A stretch of 5,984 nt of DNA. Origin: an uncultured Micrococcales bacterium. GTDB taxonomy: Bacteria; Actinomycetota; Actinomycetes; S36-B12; UBA10799. The position numbers and the translations under genes are program-made. The stretch spans positions 1-5,984 of the forward strand of contig CALFYG010000269.1 of NCBI GenBank assembly GCA_937952095.1. The letters run 5' to 3'. Shown piece after piece: positions 1 to 5,984 of this stretch. How positions within the stretch are numbered: position 1 is the stretch's first letter; the number at the start of each line of letters is the position of its first letter. A model generated the notes under the pieces. The model did not search any database. It had not been told where the DNA came from and worked only from the letters and a program-made list of their open reading frames with translations.

Positions 1-1
1 G

Positions 2-676
2 AAATTCGAGCACGGTGGGCGCGAGCGGGTCGCCCGCAGCCTCTTGGTGGACGGTCCGGCGACCGCTGCCGAGTTGTCCCACCGTCTCGGGATCACTGCG
101 GCCGGCGTGCGCAAGCACCTCGACGCCCTTGAGGATGACGGAGACGTACAAGCGGGGGACCGGCCGCCGTTCGGCCCCATGCCGGAACCACGGCGAGGCC
201 GTCCGGCTCGCATCTACTCACTGACCGAATCCGGCCGTCGGCGCTTCGAGCAGGCCTACGACGACCTCGCGGTGAGCGCCATGCGGTTCATGGGCCAGGT
301 GCAACCGGCGGCCCTCGACGAGTTCGCCCAACGGCGCGCCCAGGAACTCGAAGAGCGCTACCGCCCGCACCTCGCGGACGTGACCGACCCCGAGGAGCGG
401 GCACGCCGACTCGCCGAGCTGCTCACTGCCGATGGGTTCGCCGCCTCCGTGGAGGAGGGCCCGACCTCGGTACTGCAGGTGTGCCAGCACAACTGCCCGG
501 TCGCGGCGGCCGCCCACGAGTTCCCACAACTGTGCGATGCGGAGGCCGCGGCCTTCGCGCGACTGCTCGACACCAATGTCACCCGCCTGGCCACCATCGC
601 CCATGGTGACGGCGTCTGCACCTGCTTGGTCTCGCCCTCGGCGACCCATGCTCCAACCGAAAGGATCTCCTCATGA
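2..676 (+). CDS. sufR: SufR, Fe-S cluster-sensing repressor of the suf operon (5' partial)
   Basis: This is a transcriptional regulator that, in actinobacteria, binds an Fe-S cluster and represses its own suf operon when clusters are plentiful. The reading frame is open from base 2, and 224 residues are visible. Residues about 6-52 form a winged helix-turn-helix (ATAAELSHRLGIT turn, then recognition helix AAGVRKHLDAL), with the wing at GRPARIYSLT (66-75). The C-terminal sensor part has Cys165, Cys178 and Cys206 in a C-x12-C-x27-C pattern, the spacing I recall for the [4Fe-4S] ligands of actinobacterial SufR. Two more cysteines sit at 161 and 208. The TTG at 44 is not the start: helix 1 of the DNA-binding domain is encoded upstream of it, and no ATG, GTG or TTG occurs in frame before it. 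The true start and the promoter lie left of the window. The stop overlaps the sufB ATG by 4 bases. Identity is very likely from domain plus context. Confidence 0.95.
   Translation, partial: KFEHGGRERVARSLLVDGPATAAELSHRLGITAAGVRKHLDALEDDGDVQAGDRPPFGPMPEPRRGRPARIYSLTESGRRRFEQAYDDLAVSAMRFMGQVQPAALDEFAQRRAQELEERYRPHLADVTDPEERARRLAELLTADGFAASVEEGPTSVLQVCQHNCPVAAAAHEFPQLCDAEAAAFARLLDTNVTRLATIAHGDGVCTCLVSPSATHAPTERISS
659..665 (+). promoter_or_regulatory. Ribosome binding site of sufB
   Basis: GAAAGGA lies inside the last codons of sufR, 7 bases before the ATG at 673. It supports that ATG as the SufB start, together with the 4-base ATGA overlap with the sufR stop. Confidence 0.65.
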
Positions 677-2079
677 GTGATGTGGATCAGCTGGCCGATC
701 TCGGCCGGTACGAGTACGGCTGGCATGACCCCGATGCCGCCGGGGCCATCGCCAAGCGCGGGCTCAACGAGGACGTCGTCCGGGAGATCTCGGCGCTGAA
801 GAACGAACCCGAGTGGATGCTCGAGTTGCGACTCAAGGGCCTACGCCTGTTCGAGAAGAAGCCCATGCCCACGTGGGGGGCAGACCTGTCGACGATCAAT
901 TTCGATTCGATCAAGTACTTCGTGCGCTCGACGGAGAAGCAGGCGACCTCCTGGGAGGAACTGCCCAGCGACATCAAGAACACCTACGACCGTCTCGGCA
1001 TCCCGGAGGCGGAGAAGCAGCGCCTGATCGCCGGTGTCGCGGCCCAGTACGAGTCCGAGGTGGTCTATCACAAGATCCGGGAGGATCTTGAGGAGCAGGG
1101 CGTCATCTTCCTGGACACGGACACGGGCCTGAAGGAGCACGAAGACCTGTTCCGCGAGCATTTCGCGTCCGTGATCCCCGCCGGAGACAACAAGTTCTCG
1201 GCACTCAACACGGCGGTCTGGTCCGGCGGTTCGTTCATCTACGTGCCGAAGGGCGTCCACGTCGAGATCCCATTGCAGGCCTACTTCCGCATCAACACCG
1301 AGAACATGGGCCAGTTCGAACGGACGCTGATCATCGTCGATGAGGGCGCCTACGTCCACTACGTGGAGGGCTGCACAGCGCCGATCTACTCCACTGACTC
1401 ATTGCACTCGGCGGTCGTCGAGATCATCGTGAAGAAGGATGCCCGCTGCCGCTACACGACCATCCAGAACTGGTCGACGAACGTCTACAACCTCGTGACC
1501 AAGCGTGCGGTGGCCCAGCAGGGCGCCACCATGGAGTGGATCGACGGCAACCTCGGCTCCAAGGTCACCATGAAGTACCCCGCGGTCTGGCTGATGGGTG
1601 AGCACGCGAAGGGCGAGACGCTGTCGGTGGCCTTCGCGGGGGAGAACCAGCACCAGGACGCAGGCGCCAAGATGGTGCACGCCGCGCCCAACACCTCGTC
1701 CACCATCGTCTCCAAGTCCGTGGCCCGTGGCGGCGGCCGCACCTCCTACCGGGGTCTCATCCAGGTGAACCCGGGCGCGAAGGGAGCCAAATCCACCGTC
1801 AAGTGCGACGCATTGCTCGTCGACGACGAGAGCCGCTCGGACACCTACCCGTACAACGACATCCGCGAGGACGACGTCTCGATGGGTCACGAAGCGACGG
1901 TGTCCAAGATCGGCGACGACCAGCTGTTCTACCTGATGTCGCGCGGGCTGACCGAGGACGAGGCCATGGCCATGATCGTGCGGGGCTTCATCGAGCCCAT
2001 CGCACGCGAGCTTCCCATGGAGTACGCCCTCGAACTCAACCGCTTGATCGAACTGCAGATGGAAGGGGCGGTCGGCTGA
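673..2079 (+). CDS. sufB: SufB, Fe-S cluster assembly scaffold subunit
   Basis: SufB is the core scaffold of the cytosolic SufBC2D complex, where sulfur and iron are combined into a nascent cluster. The protein has 468 residues, slightly shorter than E. coli SufB (495) and usual for actinobacteria. After a helical N-terminal region (about 1-150) comes the right-handed beta-helix core, with the hallmark segment VEGCTAPIYSTDSLHS around Cys234. The C-terminal helical domain carries SKIGDDQLFYLMSRGL and ELPMEYALELNRLIE, which bind SufC. Cys378 (VKCDALL) and Glu407 (GHEATVSKIG) are 29 residues apart, exactly as E. coli Cys405 and Glu434, the residues implicated in cluster assembly at the SufB-SufD interface. 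The frame is uninterrupted: no intein, unlike mycobacterial SufB. The start is set by the ATGA overlap with sufR and a GAAAGGA site. The stop TGA shares its last base with the sufD ATG. The assignment is secure. Confidence 0.99.
   Translation: MSDVDQLADLGRYEYGWHDPDAAGAIAKRGLNEDVVREISALKNEPEWMLELRLKGLRLFEKKPMPTWGADLSTINFDSIKYFVRSTEKQATSWEELPSDIKNTYDRLGIPEAEKQRLIAGVAAQYESEVVYHKIREDLEEQGVIFLDTDTGLKEHEDLFREHFASVIPAGDNKFSALNTAVWSGGSFIYVPKGVHVEIPLQAYFRINTENMGQFERTLIIVDEGAYVHYVEGCTAPIYSTDSLHSAVVEIIVKKDARCRYTTIQNWSTNVYNLVTKRAVAQQGATMEWIDGNLGSKVTMKYPAVWLMGEHAKGETLSVAFAGENQHQDAGAKMVHAAPNTSSTIVSKSVARGGGRTSYRGLIQVNPGAKGAKSTVKCDALLVDDESRSDTYPYNDIREDDVSMGHEATVSKIGDDQLFYLMSRGLTEDEAMAMIVRGFIEPIARELPMEYALELNRLIELQMEGAVG
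2061..2068 (+). promoter_or_regulatory. Ribosome binding site of sufD (decides start)
   Basis: GGAAGGGG ends 10 bases before the ATG at 2079, a rather long spacing. A second candidate start, ATG at 2094, has its own GAGG at 2085-2088, 5 bases upstream. The 1-base overlap TGATG with the sufB stop favours 2079 through translational coupling, but 2094 (a protein 5 residues shorter) cannot be excluded. Confidence 0.5.
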
Positions 2080-3203
2080 TGGGCGAGGTGTCCATGTCCA
2101 ACCTGCGGTCGTACGACGTCGCCGACTTCCCCGTCCCCACCGGACGCGAGGAGGTGTGGCGGTTCGCGCCGCGCACTGCCCTCAAACCGATGTTCGACGA
2201 CGCACCATCCGAGGGCCACCTGCAGTGGGAGACGGTCCTGCCCGAGGGTGTGGTGCTGCGTGAGATCAGCACAGAGGAGGCAACGGCCCGTGCGGCGAGT
2301 GCCCCCGTGGACCGGATCTCCGCATTGGCGGCCAAGCATGCCGGGGGCGCGGTCCTACTGGAGATCCCAGCGGGTTCCCAGCATCCCGAACCCGTCGTTC
2401 TGGACCTGTCCGGCACAGGCCGCGAGCCCGTCGTATGGGGGTGGATCCTCATCGAGGTGGGCGAAGGTGCCAGCGCGACCGTGGCCCTGCGCCACTTCGG
2501 TACCGCGATGTACGCAGGCAATGTGTCGGTGGTCGTCAAGGAGGGCGCCCGTCTGGAGTTCGTCAGCGTGCAGGCGTGGGACGACGACGCCGTCCATGCC
2601 GGCCACCTGGCCACCCGCGTGGGTCGCGACGCCACCCTGCGCACTGTGGTGGTGACCCTCGGCGGAGAGGCCGCCCGCCTGGTCCAGACCGTGGACTACG
2701 ACGGTCCCGGCGGTGACGCGGACGTGCGAGGGCTGTACTTCGCCGACGCCGGTCAGCGCTTCGAACACCGCTCCTTCGTCAACCACGATCAGCCGCACTG
2801 CCGCAGCAACGTGGTGTTCAAGGGCGCGCTCCAGGGTGAGGGTGCACGCAGCGTGTGGGTCGGCGACGTGCTCATCCAGCCCAGCGCCGTGGGGACGCAG
2901 ACCTACGAGATCAACCGGAACCTGCTGCTCGACGACGGGCCGCGCGCGGACTCGGTGCCGAACCTGGAGATCCTCACCGGGGACGTGGCGGGCGCGGGTC
3001 ACGCCAGCGCGACCGGCCGGTTCGACGAGGAGCAGCTGTTCTACCTGCGCTCACGGGGGATCCCCGAGGAACAGGCGCGGCGCCTCGTGGTGCTCGGGTT
3101 CTTCGCCGATGTGCTCGATGGGATCGACGTCCCCATGATCCGCAGCGAACTCATGCGCGCCGTCGAGGCCGAACTCGGCTACGGCGACCAGGAGAGTGCC
3201 TGA
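2079..3203 (+). CDS. sufD: SufD, Fe-S cluster assembly scaffold subunit
   Basis: SufD is the SufB paralogue that pairs with it in SufBC2D and is needed for iron acquisition into the complex. The protein has 374 residues. It opens almost directly with the conserved DFPVPTGREEVWRF motif (residues about 17-30), so it lacks the N-terminal extension of several tens of residues that I recall in Streptomyces SufD; E. coli SufD has 423. The middle is beta-helix (for example the VQAWDDDAVHAGHLATRVG stretch). Further on are NHDQPHCRSNVVFKGALQG (Cys241) and the PNLEI strand. His308 in GAGHASATGRFDEEQLFYL matches the position of E. coli His360 at the SufB interface. The C-terminal LRSRGIPEEQARRLVVLGF resembles the SufC-binding end of the upstream SufB. 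The open frame reaches back to 1803 inside sufB, but that part is an overlap shadow. The stop TGA shares one base with the next ATG. Confidence 0.98.
   Translation: MGEVSMSNLRSYDVADFPVPTGREEVWRFAPRTALKPMFDDAPSEGHLQWETVLPEGVVLREISTEEATARAASAPVDRISALAAKHAGGAVLLEIPAGSQHPEPVVLDLSGTGREPVVWGWILIEVGEGASATVALRHFGTAMYAGNVSVVVKEGARLEFVSVQAWDDDAVHAGHLATRVGRDATLRTVVVTLGGEAARLVQTVDYDGPGGDADVRGLYFADAGQRFEHRSFVNHDQPHCRSNVVFKGALQGEGARSVWVGDVLIQPSAVGTQTYEINRNLLLDDGPRADSVPNLEILTGDVAGAGHASATGRFDEEQLFYLRSRGIPEEQARRLVVLGFFADVLDGIDVPMIRSELMRAVEAELGYGDQESA
3190..3195 (+). promoter_or_regulatory. Ribosome binding site of the Rieske ferredoxin gene
   Basis: AGGAGA lies within the last codons of sufD, 7 bases before the ATG at 3203. 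It confirms that start, which also overlaps the sufD stop by one base (TGATG). The open frame continues upstream to 2855, but only as a shadow of sufD. Confidence 0.7.
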
Positions 3204-3532
3204 TGGGCAACATCTCCGTTCGGCTGTCAGACCTGCGACCGAATCAGCCACGCCGTGTAGTGATCGACGGCGTCCCGGTTTCGCTCGTGCGCGTGGGCGA
3301 CGAGGTCTTCGCGGTGGGCGATGTGTGCTCGCACGCCGAGGTCTCCTTGTCCGAGGGTGAGGTGTCCGGGTGTCAGATCGAATGCTGGCTGCACGGCTCC
3401 CGCTTCGACCTGCGCACCGGCGAGCCCTCCGGGCCACCCGCATTCGAACCAGTTCCCGTTTACCCAGTAGAGATCGAAGGCCAAGGCGATGAGGCGATCG
3501 TGCTCGTCGCAGTCCCCGAGGAGGCACGATGA
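3203..3532 (+). CDS. Rieske-type [2Fe-2S] ferredoxin, non-haem-iron dioxygenase ferredoxin family
   Basis: This is a small soluble electron carrier of 109 residues. The Rieske cluster motif is complete: C42-S-H44, 16 residues, then C61-W-L-H64 followed by GSRFDL, so two cysteines and two histidines are available to hold a [2Fe-2S] cluster. Cys57, just before the second half (GCQIECWLHG), is an additional cysteine that I recall as common in this suf-linked group. There is no signal peptide or membrane segment, so it is not a cytochrome bc1-type Rieske subunit. Automatic annotation usually calls such genes dioxygenase ferredoxin subunit or nitrite reductase small subunit, but no oxygenase is nearby. 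The position between sufD and sufC, with coupled translation, argues for a role tied to Fe-S assembly, possibly electron delivery. That role is inference. The stop overlaps sufC by 4 bases. Confidence 0.93.
   Translation: MGNISVRLSDLRPNQPRRVVIDGVPVSLVRVGDEVFAVGDVCSHAEVSLSEGEVSGCQIECWLHGSRFDLRTGEPSGPPAFEPVPVYPVEIEGQGDEAIVLVAVPEEAR
3518..3524 (+). promoter_or_regulatory. Ribosome binding site of sufC
   Basis: GAGGAGG is the strongest Shine-Dalgarno match in the window, but it sits only 4 bases before the ATG at 3529. It supports that start together with the ATGA overlap with the upstream stop. SufC is needed at two copies per SufBC2D complex, so strong initiation here would make sense; that link is inference. 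Confidence 0.65.
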
Positions 3533-4293
3533 CCGAGTTGATTATCCGCGACCTGCACGTTGAGGTGGAGTCGGACGGCGCACCGAAAGAGATCCTGCGC
3601 GGCGTCGATCTGACGGTCCACGGCGGGCAGACCCACGCGATCATGGGGCCGAACGGCTCCGGCAAGTCGACCCTGGCCTACGCACTGGCGGGCCACCCCG
3701 CGTACACCATCACCGGCGGGTCGGTCGTCATGGATGGCCAGGACCTCCTGGACATGAGCGTGGACGAGCGTGCCCGCGCCGGCCTGTTCCTCGCAATGCA
3801 GTACCCCGTGGAGGTCCCTGGGGTCTCGGTGTCGAACTTCCTGCGCAGCGCGGTCACCGCGGTACGCGGCGAGGCGCCTGCCCTACGCACGTGGCTCAAG
3901 GAGATGCGCGGCGCCATGGCCGACCTGCACGTGGACCCGTCGTTCGCCGAGCGCAGCGTGAACGAGGGCTTCTCCGGCGGTGAGCGCAAGCGTCACGAGA
4001 TCCTGCAACTCGAACTGCTCAACCCGAAGTTCGCCGTCCTCGACGAGACCGACTCGGGCCTCGACGTCGACGCGCTCAAGGTCGTGTCCGAGGGCGTCAA
4101 CCGCGTGCGGGCCGGCGGCGAGATCGGCGTGGTGCTCATCACGCACACGACGCGGCTGCTCAAGCAGATCCCGGTGGAGTTCGTGCATGTGATGTGGCAG
4201 GGACGGATCGTCGCCGAAGGCGGACCGGAACTCGCGGAGCAGATCGAGGCGGACGGCTACGAGCAGTTCACCGGGGCCGGTGTGGCCGGATGA
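3529..4293 (+). CDS. sufC: SufC, ABC-type ATPase of the SufBCD complex
   Basis: SufC is a soluble ABC ATPase. Two copies bind SufB and SufD, and ATP-driven dimerisation remodels the scaffold during cluster assembly; it is not a transporter subunit. The protein has 254 residues, normal for the family. Motifs in order: Walker A GPNGSGKST (40-48), Q-loop Gln91 in LAMQYPVEVPG, the ABC signature in its SufC-specific form FSGGERKRHEILQ (148-160), Walker B FAVLDETDSGLDVDAL (168-183) with catalytic Glu173, and switch His206 in LITHTTRLL. The DETDSGLD form and the FVHVMWQGRIV segment near the C-terminus identify SufC among ABC ATPases. No transmembrane partner is present. The start at 3529 has an ATGA overlap and a GAGGAGG site. 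The stop overlaps the sufS ATG by 4 bases. Confidence 0.99.
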   Translation: MTELIIRDLHVEVESDGAPKEILRGVDLTVHGGQTHAIMGPNGSGKSTLAYALAGHPAYTITGGSVVMDGQDLLDMSVDERARAGLFLAMQYPVEVPGVSVSNFLRSAVTAVRGEAPALRTWLKEMRGAMADLHVDPSFAERSVNEGFSGGERKRHEILQLELLNPKFAVLDETDSGLDVDALKVVSEGVNRVRAGGEIGVVLITHTTRLLKQIPVEFVHVMWQGRIVAEGGPELAEQIEADGYEQFTGAGVAG

Positions 4294-5540
4294 CCCCATT
4301 GGACGTCGCGACGCTGCGCAAGGATTTCCCGATCCTGGAGCGCACCGTTCGTGGCGACCGACCGCTGGTCTACCTCGACTCCGGCGCCACCTCCCAGAAG
4401 CCGCGGTCCGTGCTCGACGCCGAGCGCGACTTCTACGAGAACCGCAGCGCGGCTGTGCACCGCGGGGCACACCACCTGGCCGAGGAGGCCACGGAGGCGT
4501 TCGAGGCCGCCAGGAGCACTGTGGCGGCCTTCATCGGGGCGCAGCCACGGGACATCGTGTTCACGCGCAACGCGACCGAAGCGCTCAACCTGGTGGCCTA
4601 CGCGTTCACGAACGCCACGCTGGCCGGGGGACCGGCACCGTTCGTGCTGGGCCCCGGCGACGAGATCCTGATCAGCGAGATGGAGCACCACGCGAACCTG
4701 GTTCCCTGGCAGCAGGTCGCCGCGCGCACCGGGGCGACTCTGCGCTGGTTCGGCGTCACCGACGACGGCCGGCTGGACCTCGACCCCGCCTTGATCACCG
4801 AGCGCACCCGGGTCGTGTCGGTGACCCACCAGTCCAACGTGCTCGGAACCATCAATCCCATTCGCGCGATCAGCGACCTCGCACACGCCGCCGGCGCGAT
4901 CATGGTCGTCGACGCGTGCCAATCCGTGCCGCACATGCCGGTCGATGTCAATGACCTGGACGCGGACTTCGTCGCGTTCAGCGGGCACAAGATGCTGGCG
5001 CCCACCGGTGTCGGGGTCCTTTGGGGACGCACGGAGTTGATGGCCGAGATGCCGCCGATGCTCACCGGCGGCTCGATGATCGAGCAGGTCTTCATGGACC
5101 ACTCGACGTTCGCACCTGCGCCGCAACGTTTCGAGGCGGGTACACCCAACATCGCACAGGCCGTGGGCCTGGCGGCGGCGATGGACTACTTGAGCGACGT
5201 GGGTATGGAGGACGTCTTCGCCCATGACGTCCACCTCACGGGGCTCGCGATAGAGGGCCTGCTGACGCTGCCGGGTATTCGCATCATCGGACCCACGGAC
5301 CTGGCAGACAGGGGAGGGGCGGTGTCCTTCGTGGCCGACGGCATCCACTCCCACGACCTCGGGCAGGTGCTCGACGACAGTGGAGTGGCTGTGCGGGTGG
5401 GTCACCACTGCGCCTGGCCTCTGCACCGCCGTTTCGGTGTGCCGTCCACGACGCGTGCCAGTTTCTATCTGTACAACGACGAGCAGGACGTGGCGGCGCT
5501 GGTGGCGGCCACCCAGCGGGCGCTGGAGTTCTTCGGATGA
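4290..5540 (+). CDS. sufS: SufS, group II cysteine desulfurase
   Basis: This PLP enzyme converts L-cysteine to L-alanine and keeps the sulfur as a persulfide for Fe-S assembly. The protein has 416 residues, close to E. coli SufS (406). Visible features: YLDSGATSQKP near the N-terminus, AVHRGAHHLAEEAT, the cofactor-pocket segment MEHHANLVPWQ (His133, His134), VDACQSVPHMPVD with Asp208 and Gln211 near the PLP ring, Lys234 in FSGHKMLAPTGVGVLWG as the PLP-binding lysine, and the catalytic Cys374 in RVGHHCAWPLHRRF with the downstream RASFYLYN. The short HHC loop is the SufS/group II type, which needs a partner such as SufU to take the persulfide. The frame is open back to 4194, but 4290 is chosen for its ATGA overlap with sufC and for matching family N-termini. 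No good Shine-Dalgarno precedes it, so initiation probably depends on coupling to sufC. The stop overlaps sufU by 4 bases. Confidence 0.98.
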   Translation: MTPLDVATLRKDFPILERTVRGDRPLVYLDSGATSQKPRSVLDAERDFYENRSAAVHRGAHHLAEEATEAFEAARSTVAAFIGAQPRDIVFTRNATEALNLVAYAFTNATLAGGPAPFVLGPGDEILISEMEHHANLVPWQQVAARTGATLRWFGVTDDGRLDLDPALITERTRVVSVTHQSNVLGTINPIRAISDLAHAAGAIMVVDACQSVPHMPVDVNDLDADFVAFSGHKMLAPTGVGVLWGRTELMAEMPPMLTGGSMIEQVFMDHSTFAPAPQRFEAGTPNIAQAVGLAAAMDYLSDVGMEDVFAHDVHLTGLAIEGLLTLPGIRIIGPTDLADRGGAVSFVADGIHSHDLGQVLDDSGVAVRVGHHCAWPLHRRFGVPSTTRASFYLYNDEQDVAALVAATQRALEFFG

Positions 5541-5983
5541 ACCTCGAGAGCCTTTACCAGGAGATCATCCTGGATCACTACCGGCATCCCCGTACGAAAG
5601 GGCTGCGAGATCCCTTCGACGCTCAGGTGCACCACGTCAACCCCACGTGTGGCGACGAGATCACCTTGCGCGTCGACATCGAGGATGCCGTCGTGCGCGA
5701 CATCTCGTTCGACGCCATGGGCTGTTCGATCTCGCAGGCCTCGGCCTCGGTGATGTACGAACAGCTCGTCGGCAAACCCCTGGACGAGGTGTGGCCGATC
5801 CTCGAAGAGTTCGTCCATCTCATCGAAGGACGCGGGAAGGTCGAACCGGACGAGGACGTGCTCGGCGACGGGATCGCCTTCGCCGGCGTGGCCGCCTACC
5901 CGGCGCGCGTGAAGTGCGCCCTCTTGGGATGGATGGCTTTCAAGGACGCGACCCTGCAAGCTCTGGGAAAGGACTTCACATGA
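5537..5983 (+). CDS. sufU: SufU, zinc-dependent sulfur acceptor
   Basis: SufU takes the persulfide from SufS in Gram-positive bacteria, acting as its sulfurtransferase partner; it was once described as an IscU-like scaffold. The protein is a complete 148 residues with the IscU/SufU fold. Zinc-site residues are all present: Cys38 and Asp40 (NPTCGDEI), Cys63 (GCSISQASASVM) and Cys127 (ARVKCALLGW). They correspond to Cys41, Asp43, Cys66 and Cys128 of B. subtilis SufU. The long segment between Cys63 and Cys127, and the lack of the IscU LPPVK chaperone motif, separate it from IscU. The N-terminal LYQEIILDHYRHPR is typical. The start at 5537 overlaps the sufS stop (ATGA), with GGAG at 5525-5528. 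The stop overlaps another ATG at 5980, so the operon continues. Pairing with SufS here supports the SufS-SufU route; no sufE or sufA is seen. Confidence 0.98.
   Translation: MNLESLYQEIILDHYRHPRTKGLRDPFDAQVHHVNPTCGDEITLRVDIEDAVVRDISFDAMGCSISQASASVMYEQLVGKPLDEVWPILEEFVHLIEGRGKVEPDEDVLGDGIAFAGVAAYPARVKCALLGWMAFKDATLQALGKDFT
5965..5973 (+). promoter_or_regulatory. Ribosome binding site for a gene starting at 5980
   Basis: GGGAAAGGA lies within the last codons of sufU, 6 bases before an ATG at 5980 that overlaps the sufU stop as ATGA. This is the same coupling arrangement as the other junctions and marks the start of a further operon gene. Confidence 0.6.
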
Positions 5984-5984
5984 G
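5980..5984 (+). CDS. Start of the next operon gene (only the first codon visible)
   Basis: An ATG at 5980, well spaced from GGGAAAGGA and overlapping the sufU TGA by 4 bases, opens a new frame that leaves the window after five bases. Nothing of the protein can be read. In related actinobacteria the gene after sufU is usually sufT, a DUF59/MIP18-family Fe-S maturation factor, so that is the best guess from context alone. Confidence 0.5.

Noticed and set aside
1372..1374. Possible intein in SufB, as in mycobacteria
   Set aside because: The VEGCTAPIY segment and all other conserved SufB blocks are continuous, and the 468-residue length leaves no room for an intein.
1399..1890. Minus-strand open frame inside sufB (163 codons)
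   Set aside because: It is a GC-rich antisense shadow of conserved SufB sequence; the product has a repetitive Val/Gly/Asp/Arg composition and no recognisable motif.
2855..3202. Long N-terminal extension of the Rieske protein
   Set aside because: The frame is open upstream only because it overlaps sufD in another phase; that part is Arg-rich shadow sequence, and the ATG at 3203 has a good ribosome binding site and family-like length.
4194..4289. Upstream extension of SufS to the ATG at 4194
   Set aside because: The 32 extra residues are Arg/Gly-rich shadow of the sufC 3' end. The ATG at 4290 gives the usual SufS N-terminus (RKDFPILER) with an ATGA overlap.
4257..5426. 389-codon open frame on the minus strand across sufS
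   Set aside because: It lies antisense to a secure SufS gene. Its product is low-complexity and rich in His, Arg, Val and Gly, as expected for an antisense frame of GC-rich codons, and shows no domain I recognise.
1..5984. A novel or undescribed system, mobile element, CRISPR array or RNA gene
   Set aside because: All of the window from base 2 is covered by recognised core suf genes with intact motifs; no repeats, transposase, structured intergenic RNA or foreign-looking segment was seen.

Overview
The window is a tightly packed run of the SUF iron-sulfur cluster assembly operon, read entirely on the + strand: sufR (5' end cut off) – sufB – sufD – Rieske-type ferredoxin – sufC – sufS – sufU. 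The first codons of one more gene begin at the right edge. The DNA is clearly GC-rich (not counted exactly), with G/C at most third codon positions. This gene order, a SufU-type scaffold instead of SufE or SufA, and a DeoR/ArsR-like SufR with three spaced cysteines all point to a free-living actinobacterium. A Rieske gene between sufD and sufC is, from memory, the Streptomyces-like layout and not the mycobacterial one (which lacks it), and SufB carries no intein. I cannot name the genus.

Layout: bases 2-676 encode the C-terminal 224 residues of the repressor SufR. SufB (673-2079) and SufD (2079-3203) are the paralogous beta-helix scaffold subunits. A 109-residue Rieske [2Fe-2S] protein follows (3203-3532), then the ATPase SufC (3529-4293), the cysteine desulfurase SufS (4290-5540) and the zinc-dependent sulfur acceptor SufU (5537-5983). 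The ATG at 5980 opens a further gene that lies outside the window. There is no intergenic DNA at all: every junction overlaps by 1 or 4 bases, and all seven stop codons are TGA. I see no tRNA, rRNA, mobile element, CRISPR, terminator or internal promoter. The operon promoter and SufR operator must lie to the left of the window.

How the genes work together (family knowledge applied to these sequences): SufS removes sulfur from cysteine and holds it as a persulfide on Cys374. SufU accepts the persulfide at its zinc site and passes it on to the SufB-SufC-SufD complex. There the cluster is assembled at the SufB/SufD interface, driven by SufC ATP hydrolysis. SufR, itself an Fe-S protein, senses cluster supply and represses the operon when supply is adequate. 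The Rieske protein's role is not settled; electron donation to assembly, or a client or redox role, are both possible.

This is a well-known core housekeeping system and I found no previously undescribed system. The points most worth a second look are the embedded Rieske protein, the altered C-terminal CTC motif of SufR, and the continuation of the operon beyond the right edge.
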